DNA of 64,000 nt from contig NZ_LRDB01000050.1 of the NCBI RefSeq assembly GCF_001592935.1, forward strand, positions 310,001 through 374,000, given 5' to 3'. The notes below the pieces were generated by a model. That model saw nothing but the letters and a program-made list of their open reading frames with translations. It was not told the DNA's origin and searched no databases. Origin of the DNA: Roseivirga echinicomitans (GTDB lineage: Bacteria; Bacteroidota; Bacteroidia; Cytophagales; Cyclobacteriaceae). Below are positions 8,329 to 17,411 of the stretch, piece after piece. How positions within the stretch are numbered: the stretch's first letter is position 1; every line of letters starts with the position of its first letter. The position numbers and the translations under genes are program-made.

Positions 8329-9594
8329 ATGAGAAGACTTTTGATTTTTTTGATTTTGGCTACGTTCAGCCTTTCTGGCTACGCATCCAAAATATTGATC
8401 CCAATGGATCTTTCACAATCAAATCACCTAAAAGCCTACGGCATTGCTTACTGGGTTCTCAGTAAAGACGTATCAATCGACTGGATGTTAAATTTTAGAG
8501 GAGGAAGTTTTTTATTACCCTCCTCAGCGAACATAGAGAAGGAATTAGTCATCCGTGGTGTAAGCTATGAAGTGATCTCGGATGCGACAGCCGCTCAATA
8601 TGAAAGTCAGATTGCATCCCCTTCTTCAAACATGGACATGATGAAATTGGAGAAGGTACCAAAAATTGCTGTTTACACTCCGAAAACTAAAATGCCCTGG
8701 GATGATGCCGTAACATTAGCCTTGACTTACGCTGAAATTCCTTATGATATTATTTACGATGATGAATTAATGGCTGATGAACTAACAAAATATGACTGGC
8801 TGCATTTGCATCATGAGGATTTCACAGGACAATATGGTAAGTTCTATGCTAGTTACTCTCCCTACAGTTGGTACCAGCAACAGCAAAGAGATTATGAAGC
8901 TTCTGCCAGAAAACACGGGTTCGCGAAAGTGTCACAGTTAAAGCTAGCCATTGCTCAAAAAATTAGAACTTTCGTAGCGGGAGGTGGCTTTCTTTTTGCC
9001 ATGTGCTCTGCAACGGATTCATTTGATATTGCATTAGCAGCCAATGGAGTTGATTTTATCGAAGCCATGTATGATGGCGACCCAGCTAACCCTGCTGCCG
9101 AGTCTAAATTTGATTTTTCACAAACTTTGGCTTTTGAAGACTTCAAACTAAAAAAAGACCCATTGGAATATGAGTTCTCAGATATAGACAATACCGATGC
9201 TAGGCGTTCAAGATCCCTAAATGAAGGAAACGATTTCTTTAAACTCTTTGAGTTTTCTGCCAAATGGGATCCTATTCCAACAATGCTAACCCAAAATCAC
9301 ACCCGTTTAATTAAGGGCTTTTATGGCCAAACCACTGCATTTAAAACCAGAGTAATCAAACCAGATGTGGTTACCATGGGGCAAAACGATGCCGCTGAAG
9401 AAGCCAAATACATCCATGGCGTTTTCGGAAATGGTTTCTGGACTTTTTATGGGGGCCACGACCCTGAAGACTACCAGCACAGGGTAGGTGAAGAACCAAC
9501 TGATTTAAACCTCTACCCTAACTCTCCGGGTTACCGATTGATTCTGAATAACATACTATTCCCAGCAGCTAAGAAAAAGAAAAGAAAGACTTAA
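8329..9594 (+). CDS. Secreted protein commonly labelled 'asparagine synthetase B' in Bacteroidota
   Basis: From the ATG at 8329 the product is 421 residues with a clear signal peptide (M-R-R-L-L-I-F-L-I-L-A-T-F-S-L-S-G-Y-A-S). An in-frame TTG at 8257 would bury that signal and is rejected. From memory, homologues of this size in Bacteroidota carry the name asparagine synthetase B, but I see neither the N-terminal catalytic Cys of an AsnB glutaminase nor the S-G-G-x-D-S synthetase P-loop. The segment I-A-V-Y-T-P-K-T-K followed by W-L-H-L-H-H-E-D-F and F-V-A-G-G-G-F-L-F-A-M-C-S-A looks like a class I amidotransferase-like fold, with a Cys at the expected nucleophile elbow. The function is unknown; an exported location is likely. 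Confidence 0.75.
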   Translation: MRRLLIFLILATFSLSGYASKILIPMDLSQSNHLKAYGIAYWVLSKDVSIDWMLNFRGGSFLLPSSANIEKELVIRGVSYEVISDATAAQYESQIASPSSNMDMMKLEKVPKIAVYTPKTKMPWDDAVTLALTYAEIPYDIIYDDELMADELTKYDWLHLHHEDFTGQYGKFYASYSPYSWYQQQQRDYEASARKHGFAKVSQLKLAIAQKIRTFVAGGGFLFAMCSATDSFDIALAANGVDFIEAMYDGDPANPAAESKFDFSQTLAFEDFKLKKDPLEYEFSDIDNTDARRSRSLNEGNDFFKLFEFSAKWDPIPTMLTQNHTRLIKGFYGQTTAFKTRVIKPDVVTMGQNDAAEEAKYIHGVFGNGFWTFYGGHDPEDYQHRVGEEPTDLNLYPNSPGYRLILNNILFPAAKKKKRKT

Positions 9595-9859
9595 GCAATC
9601 TGAAGACTTTAGATAAACTATTGATCTACTAAGACTTCCTCAATATTCATCTGAGCGATGTTTACCCAACGTGAATCTGCTGGTAACTATAGCCCTGTGG
9701 GGTGATTGCTCATTTCGTTATTTATGATTCAAAGTTAAACCGTCAGCTCACATATTAAAAAAATAGAAGAATCATACACTTAATCTTTACCGAACATACT
9801 AAATTGCAAGATATTACATAAAGTCAATTTGATTAAATCAATTTTCAAACATCTACATC

Positions 9860-10762
9860 ATGAAGAAAACATTACTCATTTGCCTTACCCTGTTGGTATC
9901 GTACGCTGCTCAGTCGCAAACGGCTGACTCCGTGAAATGGGAAAGAAAAGGCTCCTTAGGTTTTACGTTCGCAAACGTAGGCTTATCTAATTGGGCCGGA
10001 GGGGGTGAAAGCTCTGTTTCTTTAGGTACAATTTTCAATGCAGCCGCAGTCAGGAAAGCAACGCATTCTACTTGGAAAAATCAGGTTGACTTTGCTCTTG
10101 GTGGTGCCAAATTAGGCGACAGAGATTTTAGAAAAACTGATGATGCCATCATTCTTCTAAGCCAGTACAAGAGAAAAATCAATGAGAAATTTGGTTACAG
10201 CGTATCTAGCATTTTAAGAACTCAATTGTTAGAAGGTAACAATTACGTGGCTGATCCTTTAAATCCAGGAGAGCTAATTACCGAGAAAATTTCCAATTTC
10301 ATGGCGCCAGGCTACCTTTCAGTAAACTTAGGTATGGAATACAGTAGTGGTGATGTTTTTACCGTTTCTTTTGCTCCTGCTGCAGGTAAATTCACTTTCG
10401 TAATGGACGATGAGCTTTCGGCTGCTGGTGCTTATGGTGTTGATCCAGGTGATAAGGTAAGGGCTGAGTTCGGTACTAACGTCTTGACCACCTTGAATTT
10501 AAAATTGATGGAAAACATTTCTTTCCAGTCTAACCTTAACTTCTTTACTGCATATAACAGTTTTGGAAATGTGGATACAAACTGGGAAACATTGTTAGTA
10601 ATGAAAGTCAACAGCTGGTTCAATGCTACCTTTGGAACGCAGTTGATTTACGATGACGACATTCTAATCAAAGGTGAGGACGGAAACGTTTCTAGAGAAA
10701 TTCAGTTCAAACACGTATTGAACCTTGGGGTTAACTTCAAGTTATTCAGCACAGGCAACTAA
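9860..10762 (+). CDS. DUF3078 family protein (predicted outer-membrane or periplasmic)
   Basis: This 300-residue protein has a signal peptide (M-K-K-T-L-L-I-C-L-T-L-L-V-S-Y-A-A-Q-S-Q) and the DUF3078 hallmark near the mature N-terminus: W-x-x-x-G-x-x-G-F-x-F-x-N-V-x-L-S-N-W-A-G-G-G. The remainder alternates polar and hydrophobic residues with aromatic girdles, which suggests beta-barrel structure. The family is confined mostly to Bacteroidota and its role is unknown. It stands alone, with 265 bases upstream containing no other gene, and is closed by a terminator at 10791. Confidence 0.85.
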   Translation: MKKTLLICLTLLVSYAAQSQTADSVKWERKGSLGFTFANVGLSNWAGGGESSVSLGTIFNAAAVRKATHSTWKNQVDFALGGAKLGDRDFRKTDDAIILLSQYKRKINEKFGYSVSSILRTQLLEGNNYVADPLNPGELITEKISNFMAPGYLSVNLGMEYSSGDVFTVSFAPAAGKFTFVMDDELSAAGAYGVDPGDKVRAEFGTNVLTTLNLKLMENISFQSNLNFFTAYNSFGNVDTNWETLLVMKVNSWFNATFGTQLIYDDDILIKGEDGNVSREIQFKHVLNLGVNFKLFSTGN

Positions 10763-10790
10763 GATCTGATTTCTACCCAATTGCAGAAAG

Positions 10791-10844
10791 TCATTCTGGA
10801 ATGCTTTATCAACTAAATTGATGAGGTTTTCAGAATGATTTTTT
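10791..10844 (+). terminator. Intrinsic terminator after the DUF3078 gene
   Basis: An outer stem TCATTCTG/CAGAATGA encloses a second hairpin (ATCAA-CTA-AATTGAT region), and the structure is followed by TTTTTT. It lies 28 bases after the stop codon. Confidence 0.7.
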
Positions 10845-10986
10845 CGTTTAAAGCCACCTTGAATAAAGATACCCCCACAAACCTCCTTCCACAAAAAGGA
10901 GTGTTCGCGGTAACATTCTTGCCGTACAATACTTAGATGTGCCGCCTGCTATATAACTTCTCTGAATAAAAGGCTTCGAAAATCTA

Positions 10987-12927
10987 CTAATTGTAGAAAG
11001 ACCAACGTACGCCTAAGTCTAAAGTACGTTTTACGCCAGTATAATAAGGGGTTAAGAAATAACCTTCAGCAGTAATGCCTTCATTGAAATGCCCTGATTT
11101 AACGAAAAAGTGAAAGTTCTCTACTTTGAAATTCAAGAATAAATCGGCCTTAATAAAAGCATTATTCTCAAAGTCGTCTTGTAAATGATATTGCTGAACA
11201 ATTGGATTGTAAGCATTGGCATAATATGCTGAACGATAATGCAAATCTATTCCAGTATGGACGATCATTTTACCGTCAAAAATCACATTTTTATATGCCA
11301 GTTGGCCATTTGCCAAGATATCTGGTAAACGATAAAGGTTTGAAGAACCTCCAGAAACTGTATTATAATAAAAGCTACTCGACCACTTCCATTTTGGTGA
11401 CAAATTGAAATCAAAATGGAATCCTGGCGCTAAAATGACAATATCACTACCCGCCTGATTTGGGCGCTTGTCTTGATCATAATAAAGGTAATTGGCAATT
11501 CTATTGAACCTGATTAATGGCCTAAAACTCAAACCCGAGCTGTTAATTTTCACCTCACCATATAAATTCTCAGATTGCTCATTCTTAAAACCGTTAATCC
11601 AATACCCTTGTTGACCAGCATACAGCTCAGAAAGGTAAGAAGGCTGGCTAGAGACTTTAGACACTCTCGCATCGAAGAAACTACTTGTAAAGTCACCTTC
11701 CACAAAAAAACCACCCCCAATTAAATACTCGCCAGAAGCCTTCAAGAAAACTTTAGGCGTTATTTTCTGTCTTAGTGTTCCCCCCAAATAACTTTCCAGT
11801 TCAGCTCCTTCTCCACCCAAAATTCTATTGTCATATTTCAAATAGCGGGAGCGATAAAAAACGGTATATGAGAAGCTTTTGGTATAACCTTTGACTCCAA
11901 ATTCATTTGAAAGCTCATTGTAAGATGTTCTATCCATGATAGAATCTTTTACCAAATTACGTCCCACAGATTTATAAACTAGCGAGTCCGAACCGGCCAA
12001 ATTATACACATCGGTGTACCTCACCACTTGATTATAGAAGGTACCAGAGTGATACACCTGAAATACTGAATCTAAATTATATTGTTGAAAAATATGCACT
12101 CCACCACGCTTATCGTAGCTTTCTGCATCATCGAGTACTACATTTGCGTCTTTATATTTAAAATAAGTAGCCTTTACTTTTGGGTCATCATTGGCTGGAT
12201 CGATAGCAGGGTCAAGAATCCCTCCCTGCTCATCCACGCTAAATTTCATTTGAGTTACATTGAACAAAGCCAAGTAACGAGGTAGTTTCTTGGGGCGAAT
12301 AAATCCAAAGAAGTTATAATTAGTGCCTTTCGACTGAAAGTCGCCAGTACTTAAAAATGACACCTGTTTTTCTGCCCTGACGCTTTTATACTGGAAGCCT
12401 AAATTCAAATAAACACTATCGTTCAAGGCAAAAACGATATCGGTCCCCCCCCTTCGTCCACCACCATAAACCACATTGATTTCGGTGAACGGAGATTTTG
12501 TATCAAAATATTTAATATCCTCTGGCCCCACATAAAACTCATCATAAGCATTATAGCCCGATCTCCTTCCGATGGTCATCGAGGGCTCATAGTAGAGGTT
12601 TCTATAGGCAGTACCTAAGTTCCCCAAGTTCTGACCCAAGTTACCGTTCTTTTCAATGTCTGTATAGCGATGAAGGTTATCAGGAATTGTGTCTGGATAA
12701 TTGAAAATGAGGTTGTTGAACTTAAAATTGTTCTCGTAAGTATAGCGGGTAGTTAATGGTCCATATACACTCTTTACCGTATCCTTTAAAAGTCGGTTCT
12801 CTCTCTGACTTTTAATAGAATCTCTATTGGCACTAAACGTGGTATTGCCCTGAGAAAAGGCCACAAAACCCAACACTAAAAAAAACGAAATAAATAATAC
12901 CCTCTTCAACACGCCCAAAATTAACAA
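10987..12927 (-). CDS. Putative beta-barrel porin (Porin_10 type)
   Basis: The product is a roughly 640-residue exported protein with a signal peptide (V-L-F-I-S-F-F-L-V-L-G-F-V-A-F-S-Q-G) and long stretches of alternating residues ending in an aromatic residue (V-R-W-S-F-Y-N at the C-terminus), as in outer-membrane barrels. It fits the Porin_10 family of Bacteroidota. The start is uncertain. There is no ATG; candidates are TTG at 12927 and 12918 and GTG at 12912, the last giving the most normal signal peptide. It follows lpxK on the same strand with almost no gap, so an envelope-assembly operon is likely. Confidence 0.85.
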   Translation of the reverse strand: MLILGVLKRVLFISFFLVLGFVAFSQGNTTFSANRDSIKSQRENRLLKDTVKSVYGPLTTRYTYENNFKFNNLIFNYPDTIPDNLHRYTDIEKNGNLGQNLGNLGTAYRNLYYEPSMTIGRRSGYNAYDEFYVGPEDIKYFDTKSPFTEINVVYGGGRRGGTDIVFALNDSVYLNLGFQYKSVRAEKQVSFLSTGDFQSKGTNYNFFGFIRPKKLPRYLALFNVTQMKFSVDEQGGILDPAIDPANDDPKVKATYFKYKDANVVLDDAESYDKRGGVHIFQQYNLDSVFQVYHSGTFYNQVVRYTDVYNLAGSDSLVYKSVGRNLVKDSIMDRTSYNELSNEFGVKGYTKSFSYTVFYRSRYLKYDNRILGGEGAELESYLGGTLRQKITPKVFLKASGEYLIGGGFFVEGDFTSSFFDARVSKVSSQPSYLSELYAGQQGYWINGFKNEQSENLYGEVKINSSGLSFRPLIRFNRIANYLYYDQDKRPNQAGSDIVILAPGFHFDFNLSPKWKWSSSFYYNTVSGGSSNLYRLPDILANGQLAYKNVIFDGKMIVHTGIDLHYRSAYYANAYNPIVQQYHLQDDFENNAFIKADLFLNFKVENFHFFVKSGHFNEGITAEGYFLTPYYTGVKRTLDLGVRWSFYN

Positions 12928-12928
12928 T

Positions 12929-13987
12929 TCAACTGAGGTTTTTCTTTTCTTCCAGCAATTTAAACAGTCGACTAGTAAACTTCTCTTCTTCCTCTAAAGC
13001 AAAGCGAATAGGAATATAGAATACGGCAGTCTTCTTAAAAAGTGAATGCTCGGCAAGTGTCAAAAGTCGTACCATGTCTTTTTCTGTGGTTACTATTGGC
13101 AAACCTATTTGTTGTTGCATCATATATTCTTGAATGTCATCCATATCCTTTAATGTAAAGTTATGGTGGTCTTCAAAAATAAATTCCTTTTGAACATTGT
13201 ATTTTGATGCCATTTGAGACTTAAAAACAGTATTGTCGGCAATCCCGGTAAGTACAACGACATCTCCTTTATAGGCCAACTGCTGTGTATTATGTTCAAA
13301 AACAAGATGCGGTTGATCATATTCAATATGACTAAAGAACACTGGCTTTTCTCCTAAATAACTCTTTATATTCGCCTTTATTTCTCTTCTCTCCTGCTCA
13401 TCAATAGCTTCTGGGCTTTTGGTAATGATCACACAGTCAGCTCTTTTCGCCCCCTTTCTACTTTCCCGTAACTCTCCGGTAGGCAAAATATAGTCTTCAT
13501 AAAAAGGGTGGTTAAAATCACTTAAGAGAATATTGAAATCGCGTGCCACTTTTCTGTGCTGATAAGCATCATCCAACAAAAAAACTTCAATTTCTTCTTT
13601 CTCCATAATGGCAGAAGGAATGGCCAAAACGCGCTCTTCCCCCACGCAAACGGAGATATTGGTTCCGAATTTTCTATAATATTGATACGGCTCGTCTCCC
13701 ATTGTTTCGGCAGTATCGGTTTCCGATGCCATTCTATAGCCTCTGGTTTTTCTTCCGTAGCCCCTGCTTAATGTCGCCAACCGATAATCCGTTTGAAGCA
13801 ATCTAATTAAGTACTCCACCATAGGAGTTTTGCCTGTTCCTCCCATCGAGAGGTTACCCACGGAAATTATAGTACGATCAAATTCAACTTGGGGCTTCTT
13901 ACCTATATTGTATAGGTGATTTCTAAAGCTCATCAACCAACCGTAGAGCACGGAAACAGGAAATAATATCCATCGCAAGAGCTTCAT
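12929..13987 (-). CDS. lpxK: Tetraacyldisaccharide 4'-kinase
   Basis: LpxK phosphorylates the 4' position of the lipid A disaccharide to give lipid IVA at the inner membrane. The protein is 352 residues, with an N-terminal membrane-anchor helix. The Walker A motif is S-V-G-N-L-S-M-G-G-T-G-K-T-P (residues 42-55), and the characteristic D-D-A-Y-Q-H-R motif follows near residue 140. Both are intact. It precedes the porin gene with only 1 base between stop and start, and is transcribed divergently from the Nif3-like gene. Confidence 0.95.
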   Translation of the reverse strand: MKLLRWILFPVSVLYGWLMSFRNHLYNIGKKPQVEFDRTIISVGNLSMGGTGKTPMVEYLIRLLQTDYRLATLSRGYGRKTRGYRMASETDTAETMGDEPYQYYRKFGTNISVCVGEERVLAIPSAIMEKEEIEVFLLDDAYQHRKVARDFNILLSDFNHPFYEDYILPTGELRESRKGAKRADCVIITKSPEAIDEQERREIKANIKSYLGEKPVFFSHIEYDQPHLVFEHNTQQLAYKGDVVVLTGIADNTVFKSQMASKYNVQKEFIFEDHHNFTLKDMDDIQEYMMQQQIGLPIVTTEKDMVRLLTLAEHSLFKKTAVFYIPIRFALEEEEKFTSRLFKLLEEKKNLS

Positions 13988-14028
13988 TCTATTCAGGTTT
14001 CTATCTTAGCAGTTTAAAAGTTACAAAG

Positions 14029-15126
14029 ATGGTAAAAATCAAGGAGATCATTGAAGAACTGGAAAAACTTGCGCCCCCCGCTTATCAAGAGTCTTACGAC
14101 AATTCAGGCTTAATCACTGGAGATAAGAATTGGGAGGTAAGCGGAGTAATGGTGAGTTTGGATTGTATTGAGTCAGTTATTGACGATGCGATCGATAAAA
14201 AGTGCAACCTCATTGTTGCGCATCACCCTATCGTTTTTAAAGGCCTTAAAAAGTTGAATGGCAAAAGCTATGTGGAGCGAACCATAATAAAAGCCATTAA
14301 AAACGACATTGGCATTTATGCCATTCATACCAATTTGGACAATGTGTATTTAGGTGTGAATCAAAAAATGGCCAATCAAATTGGACTGGTCAACACCCGA
14401 ATTCTTGCCCCAAAAAAGCAGTTGTTAGAAAAACTGGTGGTGTTTATTCCCAAAGAAGAAACCAACATAGTACTTGAGGCCCTGCACGCAATTGGTGCGG
14501 GAGAAATTGGCAATTACTCGCACTGTAGTTTCAAAGTAAATGGAACAGGCAGCTTTAAGCCCAATGAAAACGCTAACCCGGTAATTGGTGAAAGAGGTCA
14601 GCTAGAGCATGTAAATGAAGACCGGGTAGAAATTATGTACCCTAGCCATTTGAGCAGGAAGGTTATTCATGCCTTAAAAGAGAACCACCCTTATGAAGAA
14701 GTAGCCTATTACATCAGTCAATTAGAAAATGAAAATCAAGAAGTGGGCGCTGGAATGATCGGACAACTCAAAAAAGAGATGACCAGTCATGAATTTCTAA
14801 GTCACTTAAAACAATCAATGGGCTTGAGTTCAATCCGCTATACAGCAAAAAATGTGGATTCTATCAAAATTGTGGCCCTTTGCGGTGGTGCGGGGAGCTT
14901 TCTTTTGGCTTCAGCCATGGCTCAAAATGCCGATGCTTTTGTGACCGGAGATTTCAAGTATCACGAGTTCTTTGACGGTGAAGGGAAAACCATGATTGCA
15001 GACATTGGGCACTATGAAAGCGAAAAGTTTACAAAAGAGCTTTTGCATTCATTATTGACAGAAAAATTTGCTAATATTGCAACCTATTTGACAGAGGTGA
15101 ATACGAATCCCGTACTGTACTTCTAA
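14029..15126 (+). CDS. Nif3-like dinuclear metal-centre hexameric protein
   Basis: At 365 residues this is the long form of the Nif3/YbgI family, with a PII/CutA-like domain inserted at about residues 125-230. Metal-site residues are present: A-H-H-P-I (about 64-68), H-T-N-L-D near residue 100, and the C-terminal G-D-F-K-Y-H and D-I-G-H-Y-E-S-E. The family has been called GTP cyclohydrolase I type 2, but that activity is not well supported, so no reaction is assigned. It sits 10 bases before the C4 zinc-ribbon gene, a pairing common in bacterial genomes. Confidence 0.93.
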   Translation: MVKIKEIIEELEKLAPPAYQESYDNSGLITGDKNWEVSGVMVSLDCIESVIDDAIDKKCNLIVAHHPIVFKGLKKLNGKSYVERTIIKAIKNDIGIYAIHTNLDNVYLGVNQKMANQIGLVNTRILAPKKQLLEKLVVFIPKEETNIVLEALHAIGAGEIGNYSHCSFKVNGTGSFKPNENANPVIGERGQLEHVNEDRVEIMYPSHLSRKVIHALKENHPYEEVAYYISQLENENQEVGAGMIGQLKKEMTSHEFLSHLKQSMGLSSIRYTAKNVDSIKIVALCGGAGSFLLASAMAQNADAFVTGDFKYHEFFDGEGKTMIADIGHYESEKFTKELLHSLLTEKFANIATYLTEVNTNPVLYF

Positions 15127-15136
15127 AAAAACGTGA

Positions 15137-15916
15137 ATGGAAAAGACTGTAGCACAAAAACTTGACGCCCTTACTAACCTTCAGAGAATTGATTCTGAAT
15201 TGGATGAAATCAAAAAAGTAAGAGGTGCCCTACCTGATGAAGTAGCTGATTTAGAAGACGAGATCGCTGGATATCAGACAAGAATTGACAAATTCAAGTC
15301 TGAAGCTGGAGAACTTGAGACTAATATTGCTGATTATAAAACTCAGATTAAAAACTCTGAGGCCTTAATCAAAAAATATAATGAGCAACAAATGAACGTG
15401 CGTAACAACCGTGAGTATGATGCCATTACTAAAGAGATTGAACTTCAAAATTTAGAAATTCAAATTTCTGAAAAGAGAATTAAAGAAGCTTTCGCTAAAA
15501 TCGAAATCAAGAATGGTGAAATAGCCAAGACTGAAGAAGAGTTAGGCGAAAGAGCTAAAGACTTGAGCAGTAAAAAAGGTGAACTCGAAACTTTGACTAA
15601 AGAAAGTCATGATGACGAGCAGAAACTGATGAACGCAAGAACAAAAGCAACTAAGGACATTGAAGAAAGACTTTTGGTTTCTTACGTTAAGCTTCGCGAT
15701 AACGCAAGAAACGGTCTGGCTGTAGTACCTGTCGATAGAGGTGCTTGTGGTGGTTGTTTCAACGTTGTTCCTCCTCAAAGACAAGCAGATATTCGTGAAC
15801 GCAAAAAAGTTATCGTTTGCGAGCATTGTGGTAGAATCTTAGCTGACGTTACTGACGAAATCGTTGTAGAAGAAGCTAAGCCAAAAAGAAGCAGAAGAGT
15901 TGCAACAAAAGCCTAA
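15137..15916 (+). CDS. Coiled-coil protein with C4 zinc ribbon
   Basis: The 259-residue protein has a long coiled coil over residues 10-185, rich in Lys and Glu heptads, followed by a zinc ribbon with C-G-G-C (about 203-206) and C-E-H-C-G (about 226-230). A basic tail (K-P-K-R-S-R-R-V-A-T-K-A) follows. The fold matches the widely conserved family typified by Chlamydia CT398 (CdsZ) and Helicobacter HP0958, implicated in secretion and RNA or sigma-54 handling, but its role in Bacteroidota is unknown. It is cotranscribed with the Nif3 gene. Its terminator lies inside the start of the following ORF. Confidence 0.9.
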   Translation: MEKTVAQKLDALTNLQRIDSELDEIKKVRGALPDEVADLEDEIAGYQTRIDKFKSEAGELETNIADYKTQIKNSEALIKKYNEQQMNVRNNREYDAITKEIELQNLEIQISEKRIKEAFAKIEIKNGEIAKTEEELGERAKDLSSKKGELETLTKESHDDEQKLMNARTKATKDIEERLLVSYVKLRDNARNGLAVVPVDRGACGGCFNVVPPQRQADIRERKKVIVCEHCGRILADVTDEIVVEEAKPKRSRRVATKA

Positions 15917-15926
15917 TTAGTTTTTG

Positions 15927-17411
15927 ATGTTTCTAAACATAAAAAAATGGATAGGCGTTTTCGCCTATCCATTTTTTCTTTTAACGCAAGTAAGTTTAGC
16001 CCAAAGTCAAACCACCAATTTTGACTTGGCTTACACCACCACTTTGGATTTAGATTTCAAAGCCTCAAAATCTATTCTCTCCTCTTTAGAAAACACTGAA
16101 ATACCCATGGGCGATCTTTACATCGCCAATCTTAACGATGTACTAGAACTCATTTTTAGTGAAAACGAAGAGCGTTACAACCTCCTTAAGAAGAATGAGG
16201 ATAAAAGACTTAAGCAACTCCAAAATTCCTCTTCTGATTCTCCATACATAGATTTCTTTAGGGCTGAAATCAAAATGCAATGGGCATTTGTAAAGCTTAA
16301 ATTTGGAAATACCCTCAGTGGCGTGTGGAGTTTAAGAAATGCTTACAAAATCACAGAAGACAACATTGAGAAATACCCAGACTTCAAACTCAACTTTAAA
16401 ACGATGGGTTTGCTTCAGGTCATTTTTGGAGCTGTACCCGACAATCAACAGTGGGTATTAAATGTATTGGGACTGGAGGGAGATGTTGAGAGTGGCTTAA
16501 TGCACTTAAAGGAACTCTCGAAAGAAGCTACTCCATTTACGCTTGAGGCTACACTCATCTCTTCTATGATTGAATCCTATCTTTTAGAACAGCATTATGA
16601 AGCCCTTGAGGGATTAAAAAACAATACTTCAGACCAAAAAACGATGGCCGAAGTCTATATTACTTCGCTGATTCTAATGAAGGCCCACAACGCGAATGCA
16701 GCAGCCTTACTACTTCAACAAGCCTTAGAAAAAGAAGAAGCCAATGCTCCACTCTTGTTTGAATACTTGCTAGCCGAAGCTCTTTTTCAAGGGGGAATGT
16801 ACAATCAAGCGAAAACACATTATCTGGAATATATCGACCAGTTTAAAGGCAGAAACCAATTGAAAGATTCGAGAATGAAAGTAGCGATGTGCGAATACTT
16901 TTTAGGGAAAAATGCTTCTTTCAAAAACTATTGGGAAGAGGCCAAACAAACCAAAGGCGCTACTTCCGAAGCAGACAAAAATGCGGCCCATATTTTAGAA
17001 GCGACCACATTACCTAATTTCAAATTACTCCAAATAAGATATGCCATTGATGGTGGCTACTATACGTTGGCCAATCGAGCCGTCTCTAAATTGAATTTGG
17101 AGAAATTAACCATCATGGAGGTTCATGAAGTTACCTACAGAAAAGCAAGGTTGGCGCACCTAAAATCTGATTACACTGAAGCATTAAGGCTTTATAATGA
17201 AGTGACTTCTAATGCGGATATACTACCAGAGTCTTACTTTATACCAAACTCTTTTCTTCAAATGGGCTACATTAAAATGGAAGACAAGGAAAACGAAGAA
17301 GCAAGAGAGTATCTCAATAAGGTATTAGAATTCAAAAAGCATCCATACAAAAACAGTCTTGATAGCAAAGCTAAAATTGCCTTAGCAACTATAGATGGCG
17401 CAGATGACTAA
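15927..17411 (+). CDS. Secreted TPR-like repeat protein, function unknown
   Basis: From the ATG at 15927 the product has 494 residues with a signal peptide (hydrophobic V-F-A-Y-P-F-F-L-L, then Q-V-S-L-A-Q-S). The rest is helical, with repeated Ala/Leu/Tyr spacing typical of tetratricopeptide solenoids, for example Y-N-Q-A-K-T-H-Y-L-E-Y and Y-T-E-A-L-R-L-Y-N-E-V. No catalytic motif is seen. The start lies 10 bases after the zinc-ribbon gene. The first 17 codons are written in a perfect terminator hairpin, so expression probably needs read-through or an internal promoter. Its end overlaps the convergent phosphatase gene by 23 bases. Confidence 0.75.
   Translation: MFLNIKKWIGVFAYPFFLLTQVSLAQSQTTNFDLAYTTTLDLDFKASKSILSSLENTEIPMGDLYIANLNDVLELIFSENEERYNLLKKNEDKRLKQLQNSSSDSPYIDFFRAEIKMQWAFVKLKFGNTLSGVWSLRNAYKITEDNIEKYPDFKLNFKTMGLLQVIFGAVPDNQQWVLNVLGLEGDVESGLMHLKELSKEATPFTLEATLISSMIESYLLEQHYEALEGLKNNTSDQKTMAEVYITSLILMKAHNANAAALLLQQALEKEEANAPLLFEYLLAEALFQGGMYNQAKTHYLEYIDQFKGRNQLKDSRMKVAMCEYFLGKNASFKNYWEEAKQTKGATSEADKNAAHILEATTLPNFKLLQIRYAIDGGYYTLANRAVSKLNLEKLTIMEVHEVTYRKARLAHLKSDYTEALRLYNEVTSNADILPESYFIPNSFLQMGYIKMEDKENEEAREYLNKVLEFKKHPYKNSLDSKAKIALATIDGADD
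15941..15977 (+). terminator. Intrinsic terminator overlapping a signal-peptide coding region
   Basis: A perfect inverted repeat, AAAAAATGGATAGGCG / CGCCTATCCATTTTTT, surrounds a TTTT loop. The last six T form the U-tract. It lies 25 bases past the zinc-ribbon stop and within codons 5-17 of the downstream secreted-protein gene, so it could act as a terminator for one gene and an attenuator for the other. Confidence 0.85.
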
